Assembly (NCBI GenBank): GCA_046347015.1
Contig: JAXMHA010000005.1
Span: forward strand, 124,001 to 188,000
Source of the DNA: Dokdonella_A sp046347015
Lineage (GTDB): Bacteria > Pseudomonadota > Gammaproteobacteria > Xanthomonadales > Rhodanobacteraceae
Direction: 5' to 3'
Length of the DNA: 64,000 nt
Part shown: piece after piece, positions 56,359 to 64,000 of the stretch
Layout: the number at the start of each line of letters is the position of its first letter
Position numbering within the stretch: position 1 is the stretch's first letter
Made by a program: the position numbers and the translations under genes
Notes under the pieces: model-generated
Seen by the model: the letters and a program-made list of their open reading frames with translations, nothing else
Database searches by the model: none
What the model was told of the DNA's origin: nothing

Positions 56359-57096
56359 TTACTTCTTCTCGTCCTTCTTCGGCGCGGCTGCCGCCGGGCC
56401 GGCGCCCGCGGCGGGCGCCGCGGCGGGTGCCGCGCCAGGGGCTCCCGCCGGCGTCGCACCCGGTGCCGCGGCTTCGGCGGCGCCTTCCTCGGCCACCGGT
56501 GCCGCCTCGACTTCCTCGCGGATTTCCTTGACCACGACGACGGCGTGGTCGTATTCGCGGCCGAGTTTCAGGGCCGGGATCTCGACGCCGGCCGGCAGCT
56601 TCACGTCCGACAGGTGGATGATGTCGCCGAGCGATACGTTGCCGAGATCGACATCGATGTACTCGGGCAGGTCCTTCGGCAGGCAGGAGACCTCGACCTC
56701 GGTGACCTCACGCATGATGATGACGCCGGAAGTCTTGCCGGCTGGCGATTTCTCCTGGTTCAGGAAATGCAGCGGCACGCGGACACGGATCGCGACGTCG
56801 TCGCGAACACGCTGGAAATCCAGGTGCAGCACGATCTGCCGGAACGGATGCCGCTGGATGTCGCGCAGCAGCGCCTTCTGGCGGTCGCCGTCGAGGTTGA
56901 GGTCGAGGATCGACGAATAAAACCATTCGTTCTGGCTCGCGGCGAGCACGTCCTTGTGTTCGAGTTCGATGCTGACCGGCGCGAGATCGCCGCCGTAGAC
57001 GATCGCCGGCACCTTGCCGGTACGACGCAGGCGGCGGCTCGCACCCTTGCCCGCGTCTCCCCGGCGTGAAACCGTGATTTCATGAATCGTTGCCAT
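56359..57096 (-). CDS. rplY: 50S ribosomal protein L25/general stress protein Ctc
   Basis: A 245-residue 5S rRNA-binding protein of the long Ctc type. The L25 domain occupies about 1-95 (SRRGDAGKGASRRLRRTGKV; SSILDLNLDGDRQKALLRD) and the TL5 C-terminal beta domain about 96-190. Residues from about 195 form a low-complexity tail of Ala, Pro and Gly ending PKKDEKK. The tail length is unusual but such tails vary in the family. Confidence 0.96.
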   Translation of the reverse strand: MATIHEITVSRRGDAGKGASRRLRRTGKVPAIVYGGDLAPVSIELEHKDVLAASQNEWFYSSILDLNLDGDRQKALLRDIQRHPFRQIVLHLDFQRVRDDVAIRVRVPLHFLNQEKSPAGKTSGVIIMREVTEVEVSCLPKDLPEYIDVDLGNVSLGDIIHLSDVKLPAGVEIPALKLGREYDHAVVVVKEIREEVEAAPVAEEGAAEAAAPGATPAGAPGAAPAAAPAAGAGPAAAAPKKDEKK

Positions 57097-57260
57097 TGCT
57101 GGTTACCTTGTTTGCCGTATGACCGCCTTGCGGCGGCAGGAATGGCGCTTCCGCGACCAGAAGCGTCGTTTGCGGAAGCGGCGTGACGGACGAAGGGGAT
57201 CACGCGGCCGGTTCTGGCCGCTGGTTCCGCTTCGCGTTTCCCACACCGCTCCGGAATTCG

Positions 57261-58226
57261 TCAATCCACGTACAACGAGCTGACCGACTCGCCATACGCG
57301 ATCCGCCGGATCGTTTCGGCGAGCAACTCCGCCACCGACAACTGCCGGATCTGCCGGCAGCCCGCGGCTTCGGCGGAAAGCGGGATCGTGTCGGTGACAA
57401 CCAACTCGTCGAGCGCAGAAGCGCTGATGTTCGCCACCGACGGCCCCGACAGCACCGGATGGGTGCAATACGCGACCACCTTGCGTGCACCCTCCGCCTT
57501 CAACGCGCCGGCGGCAGCGCACAGCGTTCCCGCGGTATCGACGATGTCGTCGACGATGACGCACACCTTGCCTTCCACCTCACCGATGATGTTCATGACC
57601 GTCGCTTCGTTCGGTCGCGGCCGGCGTTTGTCGATGATCGCAAGGTCGGCGTCATCGAGCCGTTTCGCGATCGCGCGCGCCCGCACGACGCCACCGACGT
57701 CGGGCGACACGACGACGAGGTTCTCGTCGGCGTGGTAGCGCCAGATGTCCGCCAGCAGGACCGGCGACGCATACACGTTGTCCATCGGCACGTCGAAGAA
57801 TCCCTGGATCTGGTCCGAGTGGAGGTCGACCGTCAGCACCCGGTCCGTGCCGACCGCGCCGATCATCTTCGCCGCCACCTTGGCGGTGATCGGCACGCGC
57901 GCAGAGCGCGGCCGCCGATCCTGCCGGGCATAACCCATGTACGGAATCACGGCCGTGACGCTGCCGGCCGATGCGCGTTTGAGCGCATCGACGAGCACCA
58001 GCAACTCCATGAAATGGTCGGCCGTCGGCGCGCAGATCGGCTGCACGACGACCACCTCCTGGCGCCGGACGTTCTCCTCGATCTCGACCTGCACTTCGCC
58101 ATCCGAGAACCGCCCGACCTGCGCCTTGCCGAGCGGCACGCCAAGCCCGTCGCAGATCGCATGCGCGAGCGGCAGGTTGGCGTTGCCGGAGAACACGATC
58201 AGGCCGGTACCCGCAGTCGTCGTCAC
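57261..58226 (-). CDS. prs: Ribose-phosphate pyrophosphokinase
   Basis: A 321-residue class I PRPP synthetase making PRPP for purines, pyrimidines, His, Trp and NAD. YMGYARQDRRPRSARVPITA is the ATP-binding flexible region, HSDQIQGFFDVPMDN and VVVSPDVGGVVRARAIAKRL follow, and VDDIVDTAGTL is the PRPP loop. It lies downstream of tRNA-Gln and 164 bases before rplY. Confidence 0.97.
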   Translation of the reverse strand: MTTTAGTGLIVFSGNANLPLAHAICDGLGVPLGKAQVGRFSDGEVQVEIEENVRRQEVVVVQPICAPTADHFMELLVLVDALKRASAGSVTAVIPYMGYARQDRRPRSARVPITAKVAAKMIGAVGTDRVLTVDLHSDQIQGFFDVPMDNVYASPVLLADIWRYHADENLVVVSPDVGGVVRARAIAKRLDDADLAIIDKRRPRPNEATVMNIIGEVEGKVCVIVDDIVDTAGTLCAAAGALKAEGARKVVAYCTHPVLSGPSVANISASALDELVVTDTIPLSAEAAGCRQIRQLSVAELLAETIRRIAYGESVSSLYVD

Positions 58227-58314
58227 GCATCACCCGTGGGGTTGTCCCGCATCACGCATCGATTCGCACACAGCCCGCCGCTCCCTCGCGATCGCTCGGC
58301 GGTGCATGGCAAGG

Positions 58315-58389
58315 TGGCTGGGGCGGCAGGATTCGAACCTGCGAATGCCGGGATCAAAACCCGGTGCCTTACCACTTGGCGACGCCCCA
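58315..58389 (-). tRNA. tRNA-Gln (TTG)
   Basis: A 75-base cloverleaf with encoded CCA: acceptor TGGGGCG/CGCCCCA, anticodon loop TTTTGAT with anticodon TTG, T arm GCAGG-TTCGAAT-CCTGC. It sits between ispE and prs, a conserved gammaproteobacterial location. Confidence 0.97.
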
Positions 58390-58425
58390 TCCGGCCGTAT
58401 CCGGCGGCAACCTGAGGTGCCGCAG

Positions 58426-59307
58426 TCAATCCGCCATCACGTTTTCCGCACACGTGCCGCCCAGCGCGCGTTCCAGCGGCGATACATCGACGCCCCTGGC
58501 GACATGGGCGATGAATCCCGCGGGGCAGCGCAACGCGACCTCTCGCGCCCTCGCCTCATTCCCGGCGTCAAGGAACACGGCGCCGCCACTGCCCGACAAC
58601 CCCGCCGTTCCGAAATTGCGCAGCCAGTCCAACGCGGAAGCGACCGCCGGACAACGTCGCCGAACCACCGGTTCGAAGACATTGCCCGAGACCCTTCCCG
58701 AAAGGAAGTCGTGAATTGTCACCTGCTCGGCATTGCGTGTCAAATCAGGCGCTTGGAACAACTCGGGCGTCGCCGCCTCGCAACCGGCATCCAGCACGAC
58801 ATACCACGCCTCCGGCAGCGGCAACGGCGCGAGGATTTCGCCGACGCCTTCGGCGAACGCGCTGTGTCCGCGAACGAACAGTGGTACGTCCGCGCCGAGC
58901 GCGAGCCCAATGGCGGCCAACCGGCCGCGATCGAGGCCGGTCCGCCACAGCTCGTTCAGGACGACCAGCACCGTCGCCGCGTCCGAGCTGCCGCCGCCGA
59001 GTCCGGCCGCGATCGGGATGCGCTTGTCGATCGCGAGATCGACGCCGAACGGTGTCCCGGTTGCCGCCTTCAGCGCCTGCGCTGCGCGCACGGCAATGTC
59101 GCGCTCCGGCGGGACACCGGGCGCGCCCGACACGCGTTCGATCCGGCCATCCTCCCGCAGCCGAACACGCACGGTATCGCCCCAGTCGAGCAGCCGGAAC
59201 ACCGTCTGCAACAGGTGATAGCCATCGGCGCGGCGCCCGACGATGTGCAGGAACAGGTTCAACTTGGCCGGTGCCGGCCACACCGTCCAGCGGCCGCCCG
59301 CGATCAC
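58426..59307 (-). CDS. ispE: 4-diphosphocytidyl-2-C-methyl-D-erythritol kinase
   Basis: A 293-residue GHMP kinase of the MEP isoprenoid pathway. WPAPAKLNLFLHIVGRRADG at the start, PIAAGLGGGSSDAATVL as ATP-binding motif 2 and GLSGSGGAVF as motif 3 are present. I chose GTG at 59307 because it overlaps the lolB stop as GTGA and gives a normal-length protein; GTG at 59319 is a close alternative. Confidence 0.94.
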   Translation of the reverse strand: MIAGGRWTVWPAPAKLNLFLHIVGRRADGYHLLQTVFRLLDWGDTVRVRLREDGRIERVSGAPGVPPERDIAVRAAQALKAATGTPFGVDLAIDKRIPIAAGLGGGSSDAATVLVVLNELWRTGLDRGRLAAIGLALGADVPLFVRGHSAFAEGVGEILAPLPLPEAWYVVLDAGCEAATPELFQAPDLTRNAEQVTIHDFLSGRVSGNVFEPVVRRRCPAVASALDWLRNFGTAGLSGSGGAVFLDAGNEARAREVALRCPAGFIAHVARGVDVSPLERALGGTCAENVMAD

Positions 59308-59915
59308 GGCACGGTCCACCGCGAAACCGCGAGGCGGACACTCCAATGGCCACGCTTGGCGAAGACCTTGCGCGGCCGCGGCGGCGAGACCGAGTCGTCG
59401 AATCCGGGGAAACGCACGGTCCAGCCATCCTGGACGAGGCTCTCCGGCAAGCCATCGCGACCGAAGCGAAGTTCCGCCGACCCGGAGGCCCGCACGCCTC
59501 GCACCCACGCCACGAGTTCGGTAAAAGGCACATGCCATCCGAGCGCACGCGCGACTACGTCGTCCACGTCTTCTCCCTCGACTTCACCCTGTTCGAGGCC
59601 GCTCAGGACCGCATGACCCGGCCCACCCTCGAGCCGCCAGGCGTGCCCCGTGACCGGCGCAGTCACTTCGATGTCGAACGTCGCGCCCTGCTGGCGCCAG
59701 GCGATGGCCCCACTGCCGCCATCGCGGCCATCGGACACGGCAATGCGGCCTTCGAACTGCCAGTCCGATTGCGCCGCAATGGCTTCCTCGCGCGCCTTCT
59801 GGGCGGCCAGCAGGTCGGCTTCAGGCCGGACGGCCGGGCCGACACAAGCCGCGAGCATGGCCACGATCGCGACGAGCGCAGCCCGGCGGAGGAAGGCAAT
59901 GGCCGAACCCGTCAC
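59304..59915 (-). CDS. lolB: Outer-membrane lipoprotein LolB
   Basis: A 203-residue lipoprotein receptor that inserts lipoproteins into the outer membrane. The signal peptide ends in the lipobox LAAC (Cys26 region, AMLAACVG). The mature part has SDWQFEGRIAVSDGRDGG and AWRQQGATFDIEVTAP, typical of LolB beta strands. GTG at 59915 overlaps the upstream TPR gene stop (GTGA). Confidence 0.92.
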   Translation of the reverse strand: MTGSAIAFLRRAALVAIVAMLAACVGPAVRPEADLLAAQKAREEAIAAQSDWQFEGRIAVSDGRDGGSGAIAWRQQGATFDIEVTAPVTGHAWRLEGGPGHAVLSGLEQGEVEGEDVDDVVARALGWHVPFTELVAWVRGVRASGSAELRFGRDGLPESLVQDGWTVRFPGFDDSVSPPRPRKVFAKRGHWSVRLAVSRWTVP

Positions 59916-61618
59916 GTCGACAGCCGCTTGATCGTATCGAGCAGGACCTTGTTGTGTCCGTCCTTCTTGCGGCCTTCTTCCCACACCTTCCGGGCCGCCG
60001 CGTGATCACCACTGACCCACAGCACCTCGCCGAGGTGTGCGGCGATCTCGGGATCGGGCTGCTTCGCGAACGCGCGGCGCAGGTACGTCAGGGCGACATC
60101 GAGTTCGCCCATCCGGTAGCGGATCCATCCCATCGAGTCAATGATCGCGGGTTCGTCCGGCTTCAACTTCAGCGCCCGCTGGATCAGCTCGAGCGCCTCG
60201 GCCTTGCGGTCGGTGCGGTCGGCCAACGTGTAGCCGAGCGCGTTCAAGGCTTCGGCGTTGTCGGGATGCCGGTCGATGATCGCGCGCAGGTCACGCTCGC
60301 CCGCGGCGAGGTCGCCCGTGTCGATTTCGATCATCGCCCGGCCGTACAGCAGGCCCGCATTGCCCGGGAGCAGCTCGAGTCCACGCGAATAGGCCGTGAC
60401 CGCGTCGGCGGTCTGGTCGTGGTGCCGCAGCAGTTCGGCCTCGAGTTCGACCACGCCCGACAGCCGGTCCGGATCGGCGGCGAGGCCGGACTCGAGGTTG
60501 CGCAGGAAAGTCATCGCCGGACCCGTATCGCCCTTGCGGTCGAGCACTACGGCAATCCGCGTTTGCGCATCGAACCAGCGATCATCGTCGTCGCCGATCG
60601 CGCGGTACCAGCCGAGCGCAGCATCGTATCGATCGAGCAGCTCGGCCAATTGCCCGAGCAGGTAGAGCCGCCGTCCGCCGCGCGGGCTCTTGTCGGCGAC
60701 CATTTCCCCGTACAGCGCCGCGAGCACGGCCTTGTCGTCGGCGCGCACTGCATAGGCGGCCCGCGCCGCGTACGTCTGGTCGGACTGCGGACCCACCGCC
60801 AGTGCCTTTGCCGCGCCCGCGTAGTCGCCGCCATCGGCGAGCATCGCCGCATGGCCGGCCAGCAACTTGGGATCGGCGGGAAACCGTGCCAGTGCTTCGG
60901 CATACAACGCACGCGCCGCCGCAGTGTCCTTGCGCTCGAGGGCGAGGTGGGCGCCCCACGCATAGGCGGTCACGCCGTGGAACCGGTCGACCGCCTGTCG
61001 CGCCAATCGCTGCGCGAGCGAGGTGTCATCGAGCTTGAACGCCAACTGGCTCGCCGCCACCCACGTCGTCTCCTTCGTCCCGAGCCGCCCGGGCGTCGCC
61101 AGGCGGTCGAGGATGCGGGCGGCCGCCGGCTTGTCTGGCGCGACCAGCAGCGCCTGGGCCGCGAGGCGCCATCCATCCTCGGGGAACGCCGTCACGACGC
61201 GCGCCAATCCCGTGAACGCGCCATTCTCGTTTCCTTCCCCGAGCGCAAGCCACGCGCCCGCCTGCAACTGTGTGGGCGATTCCGCGGCAAGCTGTCGCCA
61301 GCGCGCCAACGACGTACCCGCGAGCGGCCAGTCCTTGACGGCGAGGGCGAGGCGCGTTGCTTCCTCCGCCACCGCCGGATCCGTCGACACGGCCGACGCC
61401 GCGGCGAACTCTTTCGCGCCCGCCGCGAGGTCGTCCCGCTGCAAGGCGAACTGCGCCGACAGGATCATCGCCATCACGTCGCGATCGGCGGGTACTTGCG
61501 GCACGTCGACGACCGCGGTCGATGCGCCCCGGGGTTTCGTCGATGGCCCGGATGCGCAACCAACGAGCAGGCCGATGCCGATGACCGAAATGACTATCAA
61601 TTGAATCGAACGCGTCAT
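59912..61618 (-). CDS. Tetratricopeptide-repeat lipoprotein
   Basis: A 568-residue protein with an N-terminal lipoprotein signal (lipobox LVGC, Cys22) and many TPR helices. The clearest repeats are in the C-terminal third: LNALGYTLADRTDRKAEALE and IIDSMGWIRYRMGELDVALT. Proteins of this kind are widely encoded just before lolB in gammaproteobacteria; an envelope scaffold role is inferred. Its stop overlaps the lolB start, so the two are translationally coupled. It diverges from hemA across 280 bases with no clear promoter that I could fix. Confidence 0.9.
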   Translation of the reverse strand: MTRSIQLIVISVIGIGLLVGCASGPSTKPRGASTAVVDVPQVPADRDVMAMILSAQFALQRDDLAAGAKEFAAASAVSTDPAVAEEATRLALAVKDWPLAGTSLARWRQLAAESPTQLQAGAWLALGEGNENGAFTGLARVVTAFPEDGWRLAAQALLVAPDKPAAARILDRLATPGRLGTKETTWVAASQLAFKLDDTSLAQRLARQAVDRFHGVTAYAWGAHLALERKDTAAARALYAEALARFPADPKLLAGHAAMLADGGDYAGAAKALAVGPQSDQTYAARAAYAVRADDKAVLAALYGEMVADKSPRGGRRLYLLGQLAELLDRYDAALGWYRAIGDDDDRWFDAQTRIAVVLDRKGDTGPAMTFLRNLESGLAADPDRLSGVVELEAELLRHHDQTADAVTAYSRGLELLPGNAGLLYGRAMIEIDTGDLAAGERDLRAIIDRHPDNAEALNALGYTLADRTDRKAEALELIQRALKLKPDEPAIIDSMGWIRYRMGELDVALTYLRRAFAKQPDPEIAAHLGEVLWVSGDHAAARKVWEEGRKKDGHNKVLLDTIKRLST

Positions 61619-61898
61619 TGAATGGCGCTCATCGGGAAATCCGGAGGGTCTTGCCCGGCTTGATCTCGGCACGACCGGACCGCACAATCGGTTCGCGCCG
61701 GCGAAACCATGGACTGCAGGGCGACGCCGAAACGGCGCGAGGATCCTGCTGGCGGCATTGGCGGCGTCGATACCGCTAGAGTCTACACAGGTGGCCCGGA
61801 GTCCAGAAGCGCAACGGGGCCGCACGACGCCCACCACCGAAGGTTCAGGGTCCATCGAGGCCGCACGGCGAGGGCGGGAAGTCAGGCGGCACGATTCC

Positions 61899-63176
61899 AT
61901 GACCATCATTGCTGTCGGCATCAACCACCAGACCGCTCCCGTCGCACTGCGCGAGCGCGCGGCATTCACACCCGAAACGACGCGGCCGGCGCTGAACCGG
62001 CTCGTCGAACAGCCGGGCGTCGGTGCTGCCGTGATCGTGTCGACGTGCAACCGTACCGAACTCTATTGCGAAGTCGCCGCGGGCGCCGAACCGGTACCCG
62101 AGGCCTGGCTGCTGGAACACCAGCATTTGAGCCAATCGCGGTTCGACGAGTTCCTGTACCGGCACCGGGACGAAGCGGCCGTCCGGCACCTGTTCCGGGT
62201 GGCCTCCGGCCTCGAATCGATGGTGCTCGGCGAGCCGCAGATCCTCGGCCAGGTCAAGGACGCCTACGAGATGGCCCGCGACGCCCATGCGCTGGCGGCC
62301 CCGCTCGACCGCCTGTTCCAGCACACGTTTTCAGTCGCCAAGCGGGTGCGTTCCGACACCCGCATCGGCGCCAACCCGGTCTCGGTCGCGTACACGGCCA
62401 TCCGCCTCGCCGAGCGCGTGTTTGCTGACCTGGCCGAAGCCTGCGTCCTGTTGATCGGCGCCGGCGAATCGATCGAACTCGTCGCGCGCCACCTGACCGA
62501 GGCGCACGTCCGGCGGCTCATCATCGCCAACCGCACGCTCGAGAATGCGCAGCCACTCGCGCGGCGCTTCGGAGGTTACGCGATCGCGCTGACCGACCTC
62601 GATCGCCACCTCGCCGACGCGGACATCGTGATTTCGTCGACTGCCGCGACCGAACCGGTGCTCGGGCGCGAGTCGATCGCGCGCGCGATCGCCGAGCGGC
62701 GCCACCGGCCGATGTTCCTGGTCGACCTCGCGGTCCCGCGCGACATCGATCCGGCAGCCGGCTCGATCGCCGACGTGTTCCTGTACACGATCGACGACCT
62801 GCGCCAGGTCATCGACGAGAACATCTATTCCCGCCAGCGTGCCGCACACGAGGCCGAGGCCATCATCGACCTGTCGGTCGATCATTTCATGGAATGGTGG
62901 CGCGCCCTCGATCTCGACAATCCGGTCGCCGCGCTGCGCGGACACGCGGAGGTCCTGCGCGACGAGGTGCTGGACCGGGCGCGGACGATGCTCGCCAACG
63001 GCAAACCGGCCGATGACGTGCTGGGCTGGCTGGCCGACACCCTGACCGGAAAGTTGCTGCATGCACCCAGTGCCAATCTCCGGCAGGCGGCGCTGCACGG
63101 CGACAACGACCTGTTGCGCGCCGCCGAACGGTTGTTCGACGCCGCGCCGGTATCCCGCAAGTTGCCGCGGCGTTAG
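61899..63176 (+). CDS. hemA: Glutamyl-tRNA reductase
   Basis: A 425-residue NADPH-dependent enzyme that makes glutamate-1-semialdehyde, the first step of C5 haem synthesis. The catalytic Cys50 is in STCNRTELY. SGLESMVLGEPQILGQVKDA follows, then the Rossmann motif LIGAGESIELVARHL and the C-terminal dimerisation helix. The ATG at 61899 gives the family N-terminus MTIIAVGINHQTAPV. It precedes prfA by 81 bases as in E. coli. Confidence 0.97.
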   Translation: MTIIAVGINHQTAPVALRERAAFTPETTRPALNRLVEQPGVGAAVIVSTCNRTELYCEVAAGAEPVPEAWLLEHQHLSQSRFDEFLYRHRDEAAVRHLFRVASGLESMVLGEPQILGQVKDAYEMARDAHALAAPLDRLFQHTFSVAKRVRSDTRIGANPVSVAYTAIRLAERVFADLAEACVLLIGAGESIELVARHLTEAHVRRLIIANRTLENAQPLARRFGGYAIALTDLDRHLADADIVISSTAATEPVLGRESIARAIAERRHRPMFLVDLAVPRDIDPAAGSIADVFLYTIDDLRQVIDENIYSRQRAAHEAEAIIDLSVDHFMEWWRALDLDNPVAALRGHAEVLRDEVLDRARTMLANGKPADDVLGWLADTLTGKLLHAPSANLRQAALHGDNDLLRAAERLFDAAPVSRKLPRR

Positions 63177-63257
63177 GGTCCCGGCCGCGCTCCCGTCGCG
63201 ACACGATCGTGTCGCCAGCCCGCGGCCTGCGCCGCTCCGATCGCGCCTTCCTTCCCG

Positions 63258-64000
63258 ATGCACCCCCGAATCCGCCAACAGCTCGAGCGGCTCGCCGAAC
63301 GCCACGAGGAAGTCGAACGCCTGTTGGCGAGTCCGGACGTCCTGTCGGACCCCACGCGCCAGCGCGATCTTGCACGCGAGCACGCGAAGCTCGCGCCGCT
63401 GGCGGCTGCCTTGGGCGCCTACGACGAAACCTTGCGCGCCCGCGAATCCGCACGTTCGCTGCTCGCCGATCCCGCGTTGCGCGGGCTCGCCGACGAGGAA
63501 ATCGCAGTCCTCGACGCCCATCTCGCCACGCTCGAGGACGACCTGAATTCCCGGTTGCTTCCGGAGGACCCCCACGACGCGGCCAACCTGTTCCTCGAGG
63601 TGCGGGCCGGCACCGGTGGCGACGAGGCGGCGCTGTTCGCGGGCGACCTGCTGCGCATGTACCTGCGTTACGCCGAGCGGCGCGGCTGGAACGCGGCAAT
63701 CCTCTCGCTGCACGAAGGCGAGCACGGCGGGTGCAAGGAAGCGATCGCCCGGATCGAAGGCGCGGGCGCATTCGCCCGCCTCAAGTTCGAATCCGGCACG
63801 CACCGCGTGCAACGCGTACCGGCAACCGAGGCACAAGGCCGCATCCACACCTCGGCCGCAACGGTCGCGATCCTGCCGGAGGTCGACGAGATCGATGAGG
63901 TCGAACTGCGTGACGCGGACCTCAGGATCGACACGTTCCGCGCCTCCGGCGCCGGCGGCCAGCACGTCAACAAGACCGATTCGGCCATCCGCATCACCCA
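63258..64000 (+). CDS. prfA: Peptide chain release factor 1, 3' end beyond window
   Basis: The first 247 residues are visible. Release factor 1 recognises UAA and UAG. The PAT anticodon-like tripeptide is at 188-190 (RVPATEAQ) and the catalytic GGQ at 233-235 (GAGGQHVNKTDS), the same numbering as in E. coli RF1. GTGGDEAALFAGDLLRMY at about 118-135 is also conserved. The gene continues past the right edge. Confidence 0.97.
   Translation, partial: MHPRIRQQLERLAERHEEVERLLASPDVLSDPTRQRDLAREHAKLAPLAAALGAYDETLRARESARSLLADPALRGLADEEIAVLDAHLATLEDDLNSRLLPEDPHDAANLFLEVRAGTGGDEAALFAGDLLRMYLRYAERRGWNAAILSLHEGEHGGCKEAIARIEGAGAFARLKFESGTHRVQRVPATEAQGRIHTSAATVAILPEVDEIDEVELRDADLRIDTFRASGAGGQHVNKTDSAIRIT

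Overview
This 64 kb window is GC-rich gammaproteobacterial chromosome. It most resembles the Xanthomonadales (Lysobacterales), for four reasons: tRNA-Trp lies between tuf and secE; rpmJ is missing between secY and rpsM; a class II DAHP synthase is present; and hemA sits divergently from the lolB-ispE-tRNA-Gln-prs-rplY-pth-ychF block. The taxonomic call is an inference from protein character and gene order.

Layout. 1-8.8 kb is metabolic: an interrupted 2-methylcitrate (propionate) locus (prpD partial, prpC, prpB) with a frameshifted membrane protein between prpB and prpC, a beta-class GST, an unknown membrane protein, a dicarboxylate/amino-acid:cation symporter, and a Fur-box-controlled cupredoxin-like/FTR1 iron uptake pair, then malate dehydrogenase. 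8.9-15.8 kb holds an aminotransferase, a GlsB-type membrane protein, cyclophilin, bipA, a small Cys-rich protein behind a structured leader, DAHP synthase and dsbB. 15.8-49.4 kb is one giant minus-strand information-processing block, read from high to low coordinates: tRNA-Tyr, tRNA-Gly, tRNA-Thr, a tRNA-like element, tuf copy 2, tRNA-Trp, secE, nusG, rplKAJL, rpoBC, then the str (rpsL-rpsG-fusA-tuf copy 1), S10, spc and alpha operons ending in rpoA-rplQ. 49.7-54.5 kb is a plus-strand FecI-type sigma factor, FecR-type regulator and TonB-dependent receptor cassette. 54.5-61.6 kb is a minus-strand housekeeping operon (TPR lipoprotein, lolB, ispE, tRNA-Gln, prs, rplY, pth, ychF), divergent from hemA-prfA, which runs off the right edge.

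How it works together. The core is transcription and translation machinery with textbook order and translational coupling. The window edges carry carbon flux (propionyl-CoA, malate, DAHP), iron acquisition and cell-surface signalling. I did not find a large unknown multi-gene system. The least-explained signals are RNA-level: a damaged tRNA-like element beside tuf, intrinsic-terminator-like hairpins between promoter and first gene in three unrelated transcription units (bipA, rpsL, tRNA-tuf), a nested inverted-repeat leader before the Cys-rich small protein, and promoters placed so that the transcript would begin at the start codon.

Starts were chosen from ribosome-binding sites, overlap with the upstream gene, or family N-termini. 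All family assignments come from reading the protein sequences, with no database search.
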